A stretch of 64,000 nt of DNA, taken from the NCBI RefSeq assembly GCF_004342605.1, contig NZ_SLZL01000010.1:1-64000 (forward strand), given 5' to 3'. Made by a program: the position numbers and the translations under genes. The DNA comes from Caulobacter sp. BK020. GTDB lineage: Bacteria; Pseudomonadota; Alphaproteobacteria; Caulobacterales; Caulobacteraceae. This document shows, in pieces, positions 9,801 through 17,074 of this stretch. Each line of letters starts with the position of its first letter. The stretch's first letter is position 1. The notes beneath the pieces are model-generated. The model was not told where the DNA came from, made no database searches, and saw only the letters and a program-made list of their open reading frames with translations.

Positions 9801-9848
9801 CGCGCCTGGCCGTCCTTCCGGCGCCGCGCCTTGACCAGCGAGACCTGA
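6810..9848 (+). CDS. Membrane sensor histidine kinase with propeller and Y_Y_Y domains
   Basis: A 1012-residue kinase. After a signal peptide (to about residue 24) comes a roughly 620-residue periplasmic sensor of repeated propeller blades (W-L/I-G-T/A units such as GYLWLGAAGGLYRFDG and GNLWIGTSIGLDRL), then a Y_Y_Y domain (about 655-735) and one membrane helix (about 752-773). The cytoplasmic part is a HisKA_3 dimerisation domain with phospho-acceptor His800 in RELHDTLLQGVQGL and an HATPase domain to about 990. The build matches kinases that pair with NarL-type regulators, and such a regulator starts one base after its stop. It lacks the receiver and AraC parts of the hybrid polysaccharide sensors that share its periplasmic domains. 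The ligand is unknown. Confidence 0.9.
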   Translation: MKTAARLLLAIALLLGLGGRALALDPARSILQFKHTSWTAEDGAPTNIWALAQTPDGYLWLGAAGGLYRFDGVAFEAVPLADDDYSHSQHVNALVVTPSGELWAGYRRGGIAVFRDGKLRELPSADRDGVLTMTAAPDGAVWVALNSIKHNLARFVGGQRQDIDPSWNLPEGYIMDLKITRDGTLWVAIDGSLSFLRPGARRFERTEVVMGAGAGLAEDPSGRLWVSDSLGARPLPNVAKGEPVPAGATGYAVSDSARYARILFDRQGALWGTTFSTGAFRVARPDSALTAGAPRPHAETYEAKDGLSSDKAVPILEDREGNLWIGTSIGLDRLRTANVVVEPGIARSSRFGYMQFADRDGAVWIGDSEAVYRALPGQAPRMMRDRLSNPTALCQDKAGGVWLGAGDLLTRLGGRPRTATPPVPSGAPYSGCVIDGRGDLWLALFPLGYGRLDAQGRWTVSPPLEANAIYSDVEIDREGRVLLPRPRVLTRIAPDGTVQTLRPPAKLAVGGMRAFYQGPKDFLIGCEFGLLRLTGDRFQALQVARFPWAKGVQGVVQTPAGETWVLGALGVVQMRTEDLDRAFDDPSRSVSYRLFNMKDGLPGPPQQNGVRDVVRGGDGRIWLLTLEGVAWIDPARIDRNALPPPVLIRSLTVNGQVRRDPRDLVLPRGASKLQIDYTALSLSVPERVRFRYRLEGVDKDWVEAGGRRQAFYTNLKPGRYRFQVLAANNDGVWNDRGAVLAFENPPTFVQTNLFRALCVLAVIGVLWGLYALRLRQMSDRIHGRLQERMAERERIARELHDTLLQGVQGLMLRLQSVADQIPADQPARQALESALDRADDVVVEGRDRVRSLRADRAGDLHEILAEQVERLGLEPAIKVRMVVEGTPRRLHPLVCEEIERIASEALFNTQRHAQARNVEITVGYGRGALTVLFRDDGLGLDQTVLDSGRREGHFGLTGMGERARKIQGEFELRSRPGAGTEIALTIPGGVAYLSSGRRAWPSFRRRALTSET

Positions 9849-9849
9849 C

Positions 9850-10488
9850 ATGACCGCCGCTCCCACCGGCCCGCAGATCCGTGTCCTGGTCGTCGACGAC
9901 CATCCGATGCTGCGCGAAGGCGTGGCCGCGGTCCTGGCCCTGCAGCCGGACATGGTGCTGGTCGGCGAGGCCGAGAACGGCGCCGAGGCGGTCGCCCGCC
10001 ACCGGGAGCTGCGGCCCGACGTGACGCTGATGGACCTGCAGATGCCCGGCATGAGCGGGCTGGAAGCGATCGAGGCGATCCGCGCCGAGTCCCCGGCCGC
10101 CCGGATCGTGGTGCTGACCACCTATGCCGGCGACGTCCAGGCCCTGCGCGCCCTCAAGGCCGGAGCCACCGGCTACCTGCTCAAGAGCACCCTGCGCCGC
10201 GAACTGCTCGACACCATCCGCAACGTCCACGCCGGCCGCCGCCAGCTGCAGCCCGAGGTCGCCCATGAGATCGCCATCCACGCCGTTGACGAGGCCTTGA
10301 GCGATCGCGAGGTCCACGTGCTGCGCCTGGTCGCCGCGGGCCGCGCCAACAAGCAGATCGCCTGGGACCTGTCGCTGTCGGAGGACACCGTGAAGGCCCA
10401 TCTGAAAAGCATCTTCGCCAAGCTCGACGTCGCCGATCGCACCCACGCGGTCACCGTGGCCGCCCGGCGCGGGATCATCGAGATTTGA
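9850..10488 (+). CDS. NarL/FixJ-family response regulator
   Basis: A 212-residue two-domain regulator. The receiver has the acidic pair Asp16-Asp17, phospho-acceptor Asp62 in TLMDLQMPGMSG and a conserved Lys in GYLLKS. The C-terminal LuxR-type helix-turn-helix (LSDREVHVLRLVAAGRANKQ onward, about 150-205) binds DNA. It starts one base after the stop of the sensor kinase, so the two are almost certainly co-transcribed and form a cognate pair. It converges with the DUF1244 gene six bases downstream. Confidence 0.93.
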   Translation: MTAAPTGPQIRVLVVDDHPMLREGVAAVLALQPDMVLVGEAENGAEAVARHRELRPDVTLMDLQMPGMSGLEAIEAIRAESPAARIVVLTTYAGDVQALRALKAGATGYLLKSTLRRELLDTIRNVHAGRRQLQPEVAHEIAIHAVDEALSDREVHVLRLVAAGRANKQIAWDLSLSEDTVKAHLKSIFAKLDVADRTHAVTVAARRGIIEI

Positions 10489-10494
10489 CCGGAT

Positions 10495-10962
<468 letters not shown>

Positions 10963-11541
10963 TCAGGCGAAGATCTTGACGATCATCGCCAGGATCTCTT
11001 CCTTGGAGCGGACGTCCATCTTGCTGTGGATGTGCTTGATATGGGTCCGCACCGTCAGGATCGAGATGGCCTTGCTGTCGGCGATCCGCTCGGCGCTGGC
11101 GCCCTCGATGATCAGTTGCAGGATCCGCGCCTCCATGGCGCTGAGGCCGAAAAGCCGCTCAAGTCGCGGGATATGGACCGGCGCCTCGAAGTCCTTGAGC
11201 GTGATCACCACCGCCCGCTCGCCGTCCTCGTCGACCGGACGCATGCGCAACAGGAAGCGGCGTCCCTGGTCGGTCTCGATGAACTGGCAGATCTCTTCGC
11301 CCGCGAAGGCTTCGTCCAGCCGCTCGTTCAGGAACTGCTGGGTGCGGCGATCAACCCCGCCCAGCTTGCCGGCCCGATCGACCAGCGGACAGTCCCCGTG
11401 CAGCAGGATCGCCGCCGCCCTGGACCGCCAGAGGAGCAGTCCCTGCGGATCGACCACGATCCGGGCGACCTCGTCCTCGTCGAGACAGAATCTTATGACC
11501 TCGAAATCTCGTAACGCGGCCAGCGAATGCGTGCCGTCCAT
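10963..11541 (-). CDS. PAS-like/LuxR-type regulator left of the pilus island
   Basis: A 192-residue protein. Its N-terminal 120 residues resemble a PAS-like sensor (ARIVVDPQGLLLWRS, later a strand with LLRMRPVDEDGERAVVITL). The C-terminal 65 form a LuxR-type helix-turn-helix (LSAMEARILQLIIEGASAER and LTVRTHIKHIHSKMDV). It lacks a receiver aspartate, so it is not a classical response regulator. It is divergent from the SCPU pilus operon across an AT-rich 352-bp region. A regulator with the same arrangement lies at the other end of the island (21545-22180). Regulation of the pilus operon is inferred from position only. Confidence 0.8.
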   Translation of the reverse strand: MDGTHSLAALRDFEVIRFCLDEDEVARIVVDPQGLLLWRSRAAAILLHGDCPLVDRAGKLGGVDRRTQQFLNERLDEAFAGEEICQFIETDQGRRFLLRMRPVDEDGERAVVITLKDFEAPVHIPRLERLFGLSAMEARILQLIIEGASAERIADSKAISILTVRTHIKHIHSKMDVRSKEEILAMIVKIFA

Positions 11542-11893
11542 GCCCTGCCCCTTCCCTGTGCGCTGGTCTTGGCGCCAGCATCTAACTGAACCCTGGTTTC
11601 TGGGTTCGAGCGTTCCTTATTTAAACGCACATTAGGCAAGAATTTCCACAACCTAAGATTAATGAATACATTATAGCGTCGGTTTGACGCATACTAAATG
11701 CAACCGTATCGCAACTCCCAAAATCCTTAGAATATTTGTATTATTAAAGTCACCATAACAAACACATCCCGATTTCAATTCCCCATTTAAGCGAAACTAC
11801 TACGCATACCCAAGCTGGGGGATTTCACACCTCTAGATCTCTGCAATCGTCTTCCAAGCATTAAGAACTTGTTAATCAAACAAGGGCTGGGCG
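11542..11893. promoter_or_regulatory. AT-rich divergent control region of the SCPU pilus operon
   Basis: This 352-bp stretch is strikingly AT-rich against its GC-rich surroundings and separates the LuxR-type gene (minus) from the first pilus subunit (plus). It holds no open frame of note. It contains a perfect TTAA-N7-TTAA box (11861-11875) and a near match, TTAA-N7-TTAG (11621-11635), about 80 bp upstream of the LuxR-type start. Promoters for both directions must lie here. Confidence 0.7.
11861..11875. promoter_or_regulatory. CtrA-type box upstream of the SCPU pilus operon
   Basis: The sequence TTAAGAACTTGTTAA is an exact match to TTAA-N7-TTAA, the box bound by the cell-cycle regulator CtrA in Caulobacter. 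It ends 18 bases before the ATG at 11894. So close to the start codon it may overlap the core promoter, and repression is as possible as activation. Binding is inferred from the motif only. Confidence 0.55.
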
Positions 11894-12565
11894 ATGGCAG
11901 GCAAATGCACAATGGTTCCCCCGGCTTTTCGCTCGGAACGCAAGCCTCGGCGGCTGGATTGGCTGGTCGGCGGCGGCGTGATCATGCTGGCGGTGTTGGC
12001 CGCGAGCGCTGACCTGGCCCACGCCCAAGTCACGGCTTATGCCGGCGGATCGCCGTCCAACATCGTGCTGTCCATCCCGGTCACCGCCTCGGTCGGCGGC
12101 CGCTGCGGCTTCGCCCCGGGCATGGCCCCCAACGGCTCGACCGACGTGGGCGAGGTCAACAACGCCTTCTCGGCCGACTTCCCGTTCACGCTGGAATGCA
12201 CCGTGCCGTTCCGGGCGGCGGTGATCTCGCAGAACGGCGGCCTGCTGGCGTCCAGCGTCACGCCGTCGACCGGCTACACCAACCTGGCGCCCTACCTCGT
12301 CGACCTGAACCTGGTCGGCGATACGGGGGTCACTCCGGTCAGCGCCACCTGCGACACCGGCGACCTGAAGACCAGCTCCGGCGCGACCTGCACCTTCAAG
12401 GGACCCGCCACCGCCAGCCAGGGGCTGCGGCTGAACGGCTCGTCCTACGACGTCTCCGGCTCGTACCTGCGGGTCCGCCGCGCCGCCTACGCCGGCGCCC
12501 AGATCCTGGCCGCGGCCAACACCTACGCCGACTCGCTGACGGTGACGCTCAGCGTCTCGCCATGA
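11894..12565 (+). CDS. Spore-coat-U (SCPU) domain pilus subunit 1
   Basis: A 223-residue exported protein and the first gene of the chaperone-usher island. A long basic N-region (KPRRLDW) precedes a hydrophobic signal core (WLVGGGVIMLAVLAA) ending AHA. The mature part has the beta-rich SCPU fold, with Cys in GGRCGFAPG and LECTVPF and a C-terminal strand DSLTVTLSVS. SCPU proteins are the building units of archaic (Csu-type) pili, assembled by donor-strand exchange. It is the longest and most divergent of the tandem subunits, with an extra Cys pair (SATCDTG, GATCTFKG). The start is uncertain, since a second ATG is at 11912. It is separated from the next subunit by 114 bp, unlike the tight spacing further down. 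Confidence 0.8.
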   Translation: MAGKCTMVPPAFRSERKPRRLDWLVGGGVIMLAVLAASADLAHAQVTAYAGGSPSNIVLSIPVTASVGGRCGFAPGMAPNGSTDVGEVNNAFSADFPFTLECTVPFRAAVISQNGGLLASSVTPSTGYTNLAPYLVDLNLVGDTGVTPVSATCDTGDLKTSSGATCTFKGPATASQGLRLNGSSYDVSGSYLRVRRAAYAGAQILAAANTYADSLTVTLSVSP

Positions 12566-12679
12566 CGCGCTTCCTGGTCCGCTCCCCCGGCGGATCCGGT
12601 CGTCCTTCAGGGGGAATTGGGGCCCCGCCCCGCTGAACGAAGGCCGGTTCGCCGGTGCAACATTTGGGAGTGAAACGAC

Positions 12680-13264
12680 ATGAACAAGACGATCCTGATC
12701 GGCGCCGCCCTGCTGGGTCTCGCCGCCGCCCCGGCCGCCATGGCCCAGACGGTCACCGGCACGGTCAATGTCACCGGCAGCGTCGCGGCCAAGTGCGTCG
12801 TGATCACCGGCGGCAGCGGCTCCAGCTTCAGCGGCTCGATCCCGCTGGGCGAACTGGCCGGCACGGACGGCACGCTGTCCACCACCCTGGCCGGCTCGAC
12901 CAACGCCAGCCCCGGCGGCTCGACCCAGTTCCGGGTCAACTGCAACAGCGCCGCGCCCAAGGTGACGCTGAGCTCGACCCGCCTGGCCCTGGCCCCGACC
13001 GCCACCGCCCCGACCGGCTACGCCAACGTCATCGACTACACGGCCGCGCTGGACGCCGCCCTGGCCAACGGCTCGACCCAGACGGTCAGCTACGTCACCG
13101 CCGCGGCCCTGCCCGCCGCCACGGTCCAGTCGCTGTCCGACAGCCTGGCCAACAGCGCCAACAACCTGACGGTCAAGGCCTACGCCCTGAACACCGCGTC
13201 GGGCGCGCTGCTGATGGCCGGCAACTACGCCAGCGTCATCTCCATCACCATCGAACCCGTCTGA
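12680..13264 (+). CDS. SCPU-domain pilus subunit 2
   Basis: A 194-residue exported subunit. The signal peptide ends AMAQ (about residue 22). The mature N-terminus TVTGTVNVTGSVAAKCVVITGG resembles the major subunit of archaic pili, with Cys in AAKC and in FRVNCNS forming the likely disulfide. The C-terminal strand is YASVISITIEPV. A GGAG motif precedes the ATG. It is Gly/Ser/Thr-rich, of ordinary family length, and with its regular sequence a good candidate for the major shaft subunit. That role is inferred, not shown. It shares the TGTVxVxGxVAxxC start with the following subunit, so the two probably arose by duplication. Confidence 0.85.
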   Translation: MNKTILIGAALLGLAAAPAAMAQTVTGTVNVTGSVAAKCVVITGGSGSSFSGSIPLGELAGTDGTLSTTLAGSTNASPGGSTQFRVNCNSAAPKVTLSSTRLALAPTATAPTGYANVIDYTAALDAALANGSTQTVSYVTAAALPAATVQSLSDSLANSANNLTVKAYALNTASGALLMAGNYASVISITIEPV

Positions 13265-13289
13265 CCCTCCGGGCGACAGGAGCACGACC

Positions 13290-13853
13290 ATGCGACATCC
13301 GATCATCCTGTCCGCCGCCGCGGCGAGCCTCGTGCTCGCCTGCGGAGCGGGCCCGGCCCTGGCCCAGACGGCGACGGGCACGGTGCAGGTCAACGGCACG
13401 GTGGCCAACCGCTGCCTGTTCGTGACCGGCGACGTGGTGCTGGACCTGGGCGAACTGTCCCTGCTGGCCGGCGACACCACCGCCATCGGCAGGCTCGACG
13501 GCGCCAAGCTGACCAGCCGGACCGCCACCCTGAACGGCTGGTGCAACGGGGTGTCGGCCAGCATGGCCGTCGAGGCCCTGCCGATCCTCAACACCAGCTT
13601 CACCGACGCCGCCCCCGCCGGCTTCGATCGCCGCGTCGACTATACGGCCACCGCCACGGCTTCGCCGGCCGGCGGGGCGGTGTCGGCCAGCGACAGCACC
13701 CTGGCGGCCGGGGGCGGGGCGGGCAGCACCACGGGCGTCTTCAGCAGCGACATCGTCGTCAGCTTCGCCGACCCGACCACGCCGACCAGCGGCCGGCTGG
13801 TGGCGGGCTCCTACGCCGGCTCGGTGATCGTCACGCTGTCCCCCACCACCTGA
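13290..13853 (+). CDS. SCPU-domain pilus subunit 3
   Basis: A 187-residue exported subunit. The signal peptide ends ALAQ (about residue 25), followed by TATGTVQVNGTVANRCLFVTGD, clearly related to subunit 2. Cysteines are in NRCLF and GWCNG. The C-terminal strand YAGSVIVTLSPT is the expected donor or acceptor region. It begins 25 bases after subunit 2, behind AGGAG, so it is in the same operon. A shaft or minor-subunit role cannot be told apart from sequence alone. Confidence 0.85.
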   Translation: MRHPIILSAAAASLVLACGAGPALAQTATGTVQVNGTVANRCLFVTGDVVLDLGELSLLAGDTTAIGRLDGAKLTSRTATLNGWCNGVSASMAVEALPILNTSFTDAAPAGFDRRVDYTATATASPAGGAVSASDSTLAAGGGAGSTTGVFSSDIVVSFADPTTPTSGRLVAGSYAGSVIVTLSPTT

Positions 13854-13877
13854 ACCCGCGCCAGCAAGGAGGTCGTC

Positions 13878-14462
13878 ATGATCCAGCATCGAACCGTCGG
13901 ACTCGCGGCGACCACCCTGGCCCTCGCCGCATCCCTGGCCGGCACGTCGGCCAGGGCCCAGGACCCGGCCCGCGGCAATGTCGGACTGGACGCCCAGGTC
14001 AGCCGGGTCTGCATGCTGGGCGAGCCGAACCCGGCCGGCCTGGCGCTGGGCCAGATCTCCGAGGCCTCGGGAGCCCGGGTCGGACGGCTGGCGCCGATCG
14101 CCGCCCAGACGATCCAGCTGCCGGGCACCTTCTGCAACTATGGCGGCGCGGCCCTGGCCATCAGCGCCTCGCCCTTGGCCGTGACCAGCGGCGTCGCCCA
14201 GGCCGGCTTCACCGGCGCGGTCAACTACACCTGCTCGATCGGCGCCTGGGGGGCGACGGCCGCCACCGTCCGCACCAGCGCCACCAACGCCGCCGGCGAC
14301 GGCGTCCGCTCGACGAGCGCCGCGCCCAAGGCGACCGACCTGACCCTGGTGGTCTCGGACTTCGCCACGGCCGCCGACGACCTGCTGCAGCCGGGGACCT
14401 ACCTGGCCCTGGTCACCATCACCCTCGGGCCCGACGCGGGCCTGACCAATTCAGGGAGCTGA
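13878..14462 (+). CDS. SCPU-domain pilus subunit 4
   Basis: A 194-residue exported subunit. The signal peptide ends ARAQ (about 28). The mature part starts with VGLDAQVSRVCMLGEPNPAG, has Cys in RVCML and GTFCNYGG, a third Cys in YTCSIGAW, and ends in a strand TYLALVTITLGP. A strong AAGGAGGT ribosome-binding site lies five bases before the ATG, suggesting high expression. It is a member of the tandem set but less similar to subunits 2 and 3. Confidence 0.83.
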   Translation: MIQHRTVGLAATTLALAASLAGTSARAQDPARGNVGLDAQVSRVCMLGEPNPAGLALGQISEASGARVGRLAPIAAQTIQLPGTFCNYGGAALAISASPLAVTSGVAQAGFTGAVNYTCSIGAWGATAATVRTSATNAAGDGVRSTSAAPKATDLTLVVSDFATAADDLLQPGTYLALVTITLGPDAGLTNSGS

Positions 14463-14465
14463 GCC

Positions 14466-15038
14466 ATGCATCGCGCCCTGTCCCTCCTGATCGCGCCGCC
14501 GATCGTCCTGGCCCTGGCCGTCGCCGCCCACGCCCAGGCCGTGGGTCCCTCGGACTCCGCCGGACCGATCCAGATCACCGCCACGGTGCCGAACAATGTC
14601 TGCACCCTGGGCGCGCTCAGCGACGGCGACAACCTGTTCGACGTGGGCGTGCTGGTCGACACCGCCACCGGCCTGCTGCGTCCCGACCTGTCGGCGCCGC
14701 CCAAGGTTCTGACCGGAACCCAGTGCAGCTCCCGCAGCCAGCTGACCATCGCGGCCACCCCGATGACCGCCCAGGCCTTCGTCACCCCCCCGCCGACCGG
14801 CTTCTCGCGCGGCGTCGACTACACGGCCACGGCCTCGGGCTGGACGCCGATCGACGCCAGCTACTCGACCGGCGCCGCCGCCAACGCCGCGGCCTCGCAG
14901 GTCCGTGAAACCGCGGGCAGCGCCGACATCACGATCAGCCTGTCGGGCTTCGCCACCGCTGGCGGCCCGGCGCTGCGCCCGGTCGCCGACGACGTCTACC
15001 AGGGCGCCGTCGTCGTCACCCTGGCCGCGGCCAGCTGA
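14466..15038 (+). CDS. SCPU-domain pilus subunit 5
   Basis: A 190-residue exported subunit. The signal peptide ends AHAQ (about 24). Cys in NNVCTLGAL and TQCSSRSQ form the probable disulfide, and the last strand is YQGAVVVTLAAA. It starts three bases after the previous stop with GGAG eight bases ahead, so translational coupling is likely. The PTGFSRGVDYTATASG segment recurs in the neighbouring subunits (PAGFDRRVDYTATATA in subunit 3), showing common descent. Confidence 0.83.
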   Translation: MHRALSLLIAPPIVLALAVAAHAQAVGPSDSAGPIQITATVPNNVCTLGALSDGDNLFDVGVLVDTATGLLRPDLSAPPKVLTGTQCSSRSQLTIAATPMTAQAFVTPPPTGFSRGVDYTATASGWTPIDASYSTGAAANAAASQVRETAGSADITISLSGFATAGGPALRPVADDVYQGAVVVTLAAAS

Positions 15039-15050
15039 AGGAGGACGATC

Positions 15051-15665
15051 ATGCGCGACACCCGATCCATCGCCGTCGCCACCCTGGTCACGGCCTCGGC
15101 CGTCACCCTGCTGCTGGTCGGCCAAATGGCCAGAGCCCAGACCGACGACAACACCCGCGAGATGGTGGTGCGCGGCCGTGTGCCGAAGGTCTGCACCCTC
15201 GCCGCCCCCGCCCTGAGCTCGGGCGCCCTGGTCAATTTCCGAACCTTGAACGGCTCCAGCCTTGAGGTCGACGCCCTGACCGACCCGGTCACCCTGTCGA
15301 CTCGCGCGGCCTCGGCCCAGGTGACCTTCGCCGCCGTCTGCAACTACGCCCACCAGATCGTGCTGGAGAGCCAGAACAACGGCCTGTGGCGCTCGGAGCT
15401 GGGCCTGACCCCGGCCCCGACCGGCTTCAGCGACGGGGTGCCCTACACCGCCACCCTGATCTGGGGCCCGGTCAGCAACACCTTCCAGGCCGACGCCAGC
15501 GCCCGGCGGCTCCGCGACAGCGCCCAGGCGGTCGACCAGCCGGTCGTCGGCGACATCGTCCTGCGGCTGGATATCCAGCCCGGGGCCACGAACCTGCAGA
15601 CCAATGCGCCGCTGGTGTCGGGCGTCTATCGCGACACCCTCAGGCTGACGGTGGAACCCCAATGA
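15051..15665 (+). CDS. SCPU-domain pilus subunit 6
   Basis: A 204-residue exported subunit. The signal peptide ends ARAQ (about 29). Cys in PKVCTLAAP and AAVCNYAHQ match the family disulfide, and the C-terminal strand is YRDTLRLTVEPQ. It is preceded by AAGGAGGA. Its stop overlaps the next start (ATGA), so the two are coupled. Phe- and Trp-containing loops (GLWRSELG, LIWGPVSN) make it less simple in composition than subunits 2 and 3, so a minor or adaptor subunit is plausible. Confidence 0.83.
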   Translation: MRDTRSIAVATLVTASAVTLLLVGQMARAQTDDNTREMVVRGRVPKVCTLAAPALSSGALVNFRTLNGSSLEVDALTDPVTLSTRAASAQVTFAAVCNYAHQIVLESQNNGLWRSELGLTPAPTGFSDGVPYTATLIWGPVSNTFQADASARRLRDSAQAVDQPVVGDIVLRLDIQPGATNLQTNAPLVSGVYRDTLRLTVEPQ

Positions 15666-16243
15666 AAGCCGCCCTCGTCCTCGCCCCCTTCGTCGTCGGC
15701 GCCGCGCTCGGCGCGGTCGCCTCGGCCCAGGCCCAGACCGCCTCGACCGGAGACCGGGCCAGCAACACGCTGGACCTGTTCGGCGTCGCGCCCAGCGCCT
15801 GCGTGCTGTCGCCGCCGTCCAGCGCCGCCGGGACCAACGCCAGCTTCACCGCCCAAGGGGCGCAAGGCGTGGTGCGCTTCACCCAGTTCATCGATCCGCA
15901 GACCGCCCAGCCGCGCGACGCCGTGATCAGCCTGGGCTTCCCGGTGGTCTGCAACTCGGCCCATCGCCTGGTGGTGCGCACCGACGGCGCCGGCCTGACG
16001 CGCACGGCTGGACCGGCCCCGGCCCCTGGCTTCCGCGACAGCCTGGGCTTCCAGCTGTCGGCCGATTGGGCCGGGCTGAGCGCCACCGGCCAGAGCAGCT
16101 CTCCCACCCCGATCAACCTGCAGACCGCCAACGGCGCGGCCGGGCTGATGAACCTCACTGTCAACATCACCGGCGGGGGCGCGCCGATGGTCGCCGGCGA
16201 CTACGCGGGAACGCTGGTCGTCGAAATCGAAGCCTCGAACTGA
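15662..16243 (+). CDS. SCPU-domain pilus subunit 7
   Basis: A 193-residue exported subunit. It starts at the ATG of the ATGA overlap with subunit 6; an open frame further upstream is only a shadow of that gene. The signal peptide ends AQAQ (about 22). Cys in PSACVLSPP and PVVCNSAHR match subunit 6 (AVCNYAHQ), and the last strand is YAGTLVVEIEAS. Subunits 6 and 7 look like a duplicated pair, placed next to the chaperone gene, where minor subunits often lie. Confidence 0.83.
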   Translation: MKAALVLAPFVVGAALGAVASAQAQTASTGDRASNTLDLFGVAPSACVLSPPSSAAGTNASFTAQGAQGVVRFTQFIDPQTAQPRDAVISLGFPVVCNSAHRLVVRTDGAGLTRTAGPAPAPGFRDSLGFQLSADWAGLSATGQSSSPTPINLQTANGAAGLMNLTVNITGGGAPMVAGDYAGTLVVEIEASN

Positions 16244-16264
16244 ACCACAAGGAGCGGACCCCTA

Positions 16265-17074
16265 ATGTTGTGTTCGAACAACCATCGCAAGCGTTGGCTG
16301 GGAGCGGTCGCCGCCGCCAGCCTGGCGCTGGCCGGCGCGGCCGGAACGGGGACGCCCTTGCTGGGCGGCGCCGCCCTGGCCATGACCGTCCAGCCGGTCG
16401 TCATCGACCTCAAGCCCACCGGGCGCGGCATGTCGCAGATCGTGACCGTGCAGAACACCTTCGCCAACCCGTTGCCGGTGGAGCTGCGCGCCGAGGAGCT
16501 GACCTTCGACGACAAGGGCGCTCATCCGGGCGACACCCAGACCAACGACCTGTTGATCTTTCCGCCCCAGGCGGTGATCCAGCCGGGCGAGACCCAGTCG
16601 TTCCGGATCCAGTGGGTCGGCGACCCGGCCCTGGCCCAGAGCAAGCACTACTACGTCACCGTCGCCCAGATGCCGGTGAAGCTGCCCGAGGGCCAGTCGG
16701 CGATCCAGATCCTGTACAATTTCCAGGTCCTGGCCAGCGTCGCCCCCAACGGCGGCAAGCCGAACCTGGCGCTGTCGAAGTCGGAGATCGGCGCGGACGC
16801 CGACGGCAAGCCGATCCCGATCGTCTATGTCGCCGACACCTCCAACACCCACGGCTACCTGTCTCGCGGACGGCTGAAGATCACCGAGAAGGACGCCGCG
16901 GGAAAGGTCGTCTTCCAGCGAACCCTCCCCGGCCCCGAGATCCAGCAGACGATCGGCTTCGGCCTGATCGCCCCCGGCCAGACGCGCCGGATCGCCGTTC
17001 CCATCGAACTGCCGCTGACGGCGGCAGCAGGAGGCTCCCTTGAGGCTCAATTCTCGTCCGACGAAGGGCGCTAG
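16265..17074 (+). CDS. Periplasmic pilus-assembly chaperone (PapD-like, Csu type)
   Basis: A 269-residue protein with a signal peptide and two Ig-like domains. Visible features include the N-terminal strand MTVQPVVIDLKPTGRGMSQI, a G1-like segment QSAIQILYNFQVLASV and a C-terminal domain with TNTHGYLSRGRLKI-type strands. Such chaperones bind SCPU subunits in the periplasm, donate a strand to complete their fold and hand them to the usher. It sits between subunit 7 and the usher, as expected for an archaic chaperone-usher operon. Its end overlaps the usher start by 35 bases. Confidence 0.9.
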   Translation: MLCSNNHRKRWLGAVAAASLALAGAAGTGTPLLGGAALAMTVQPVVIDLKPTGRGMSQIVTVQNTFANPLPVELRAEELTFDDKGAHPGDTQTNDLLIFPPQAVIQPGETQSFRIQWVGDPALAQSKHYYVTVAQMPVKLPEGQSAIQILYNFQVLASVAPNGGKPNLALSKSEIGADADGKPIPIVYVADTSNTHGYLSRGRLKITEKDAAGKVVFQRTLPGPEIQQTIGFGLIAPGQTRRIAVPIELPLTAAAGGSLEAQFSSDEGR

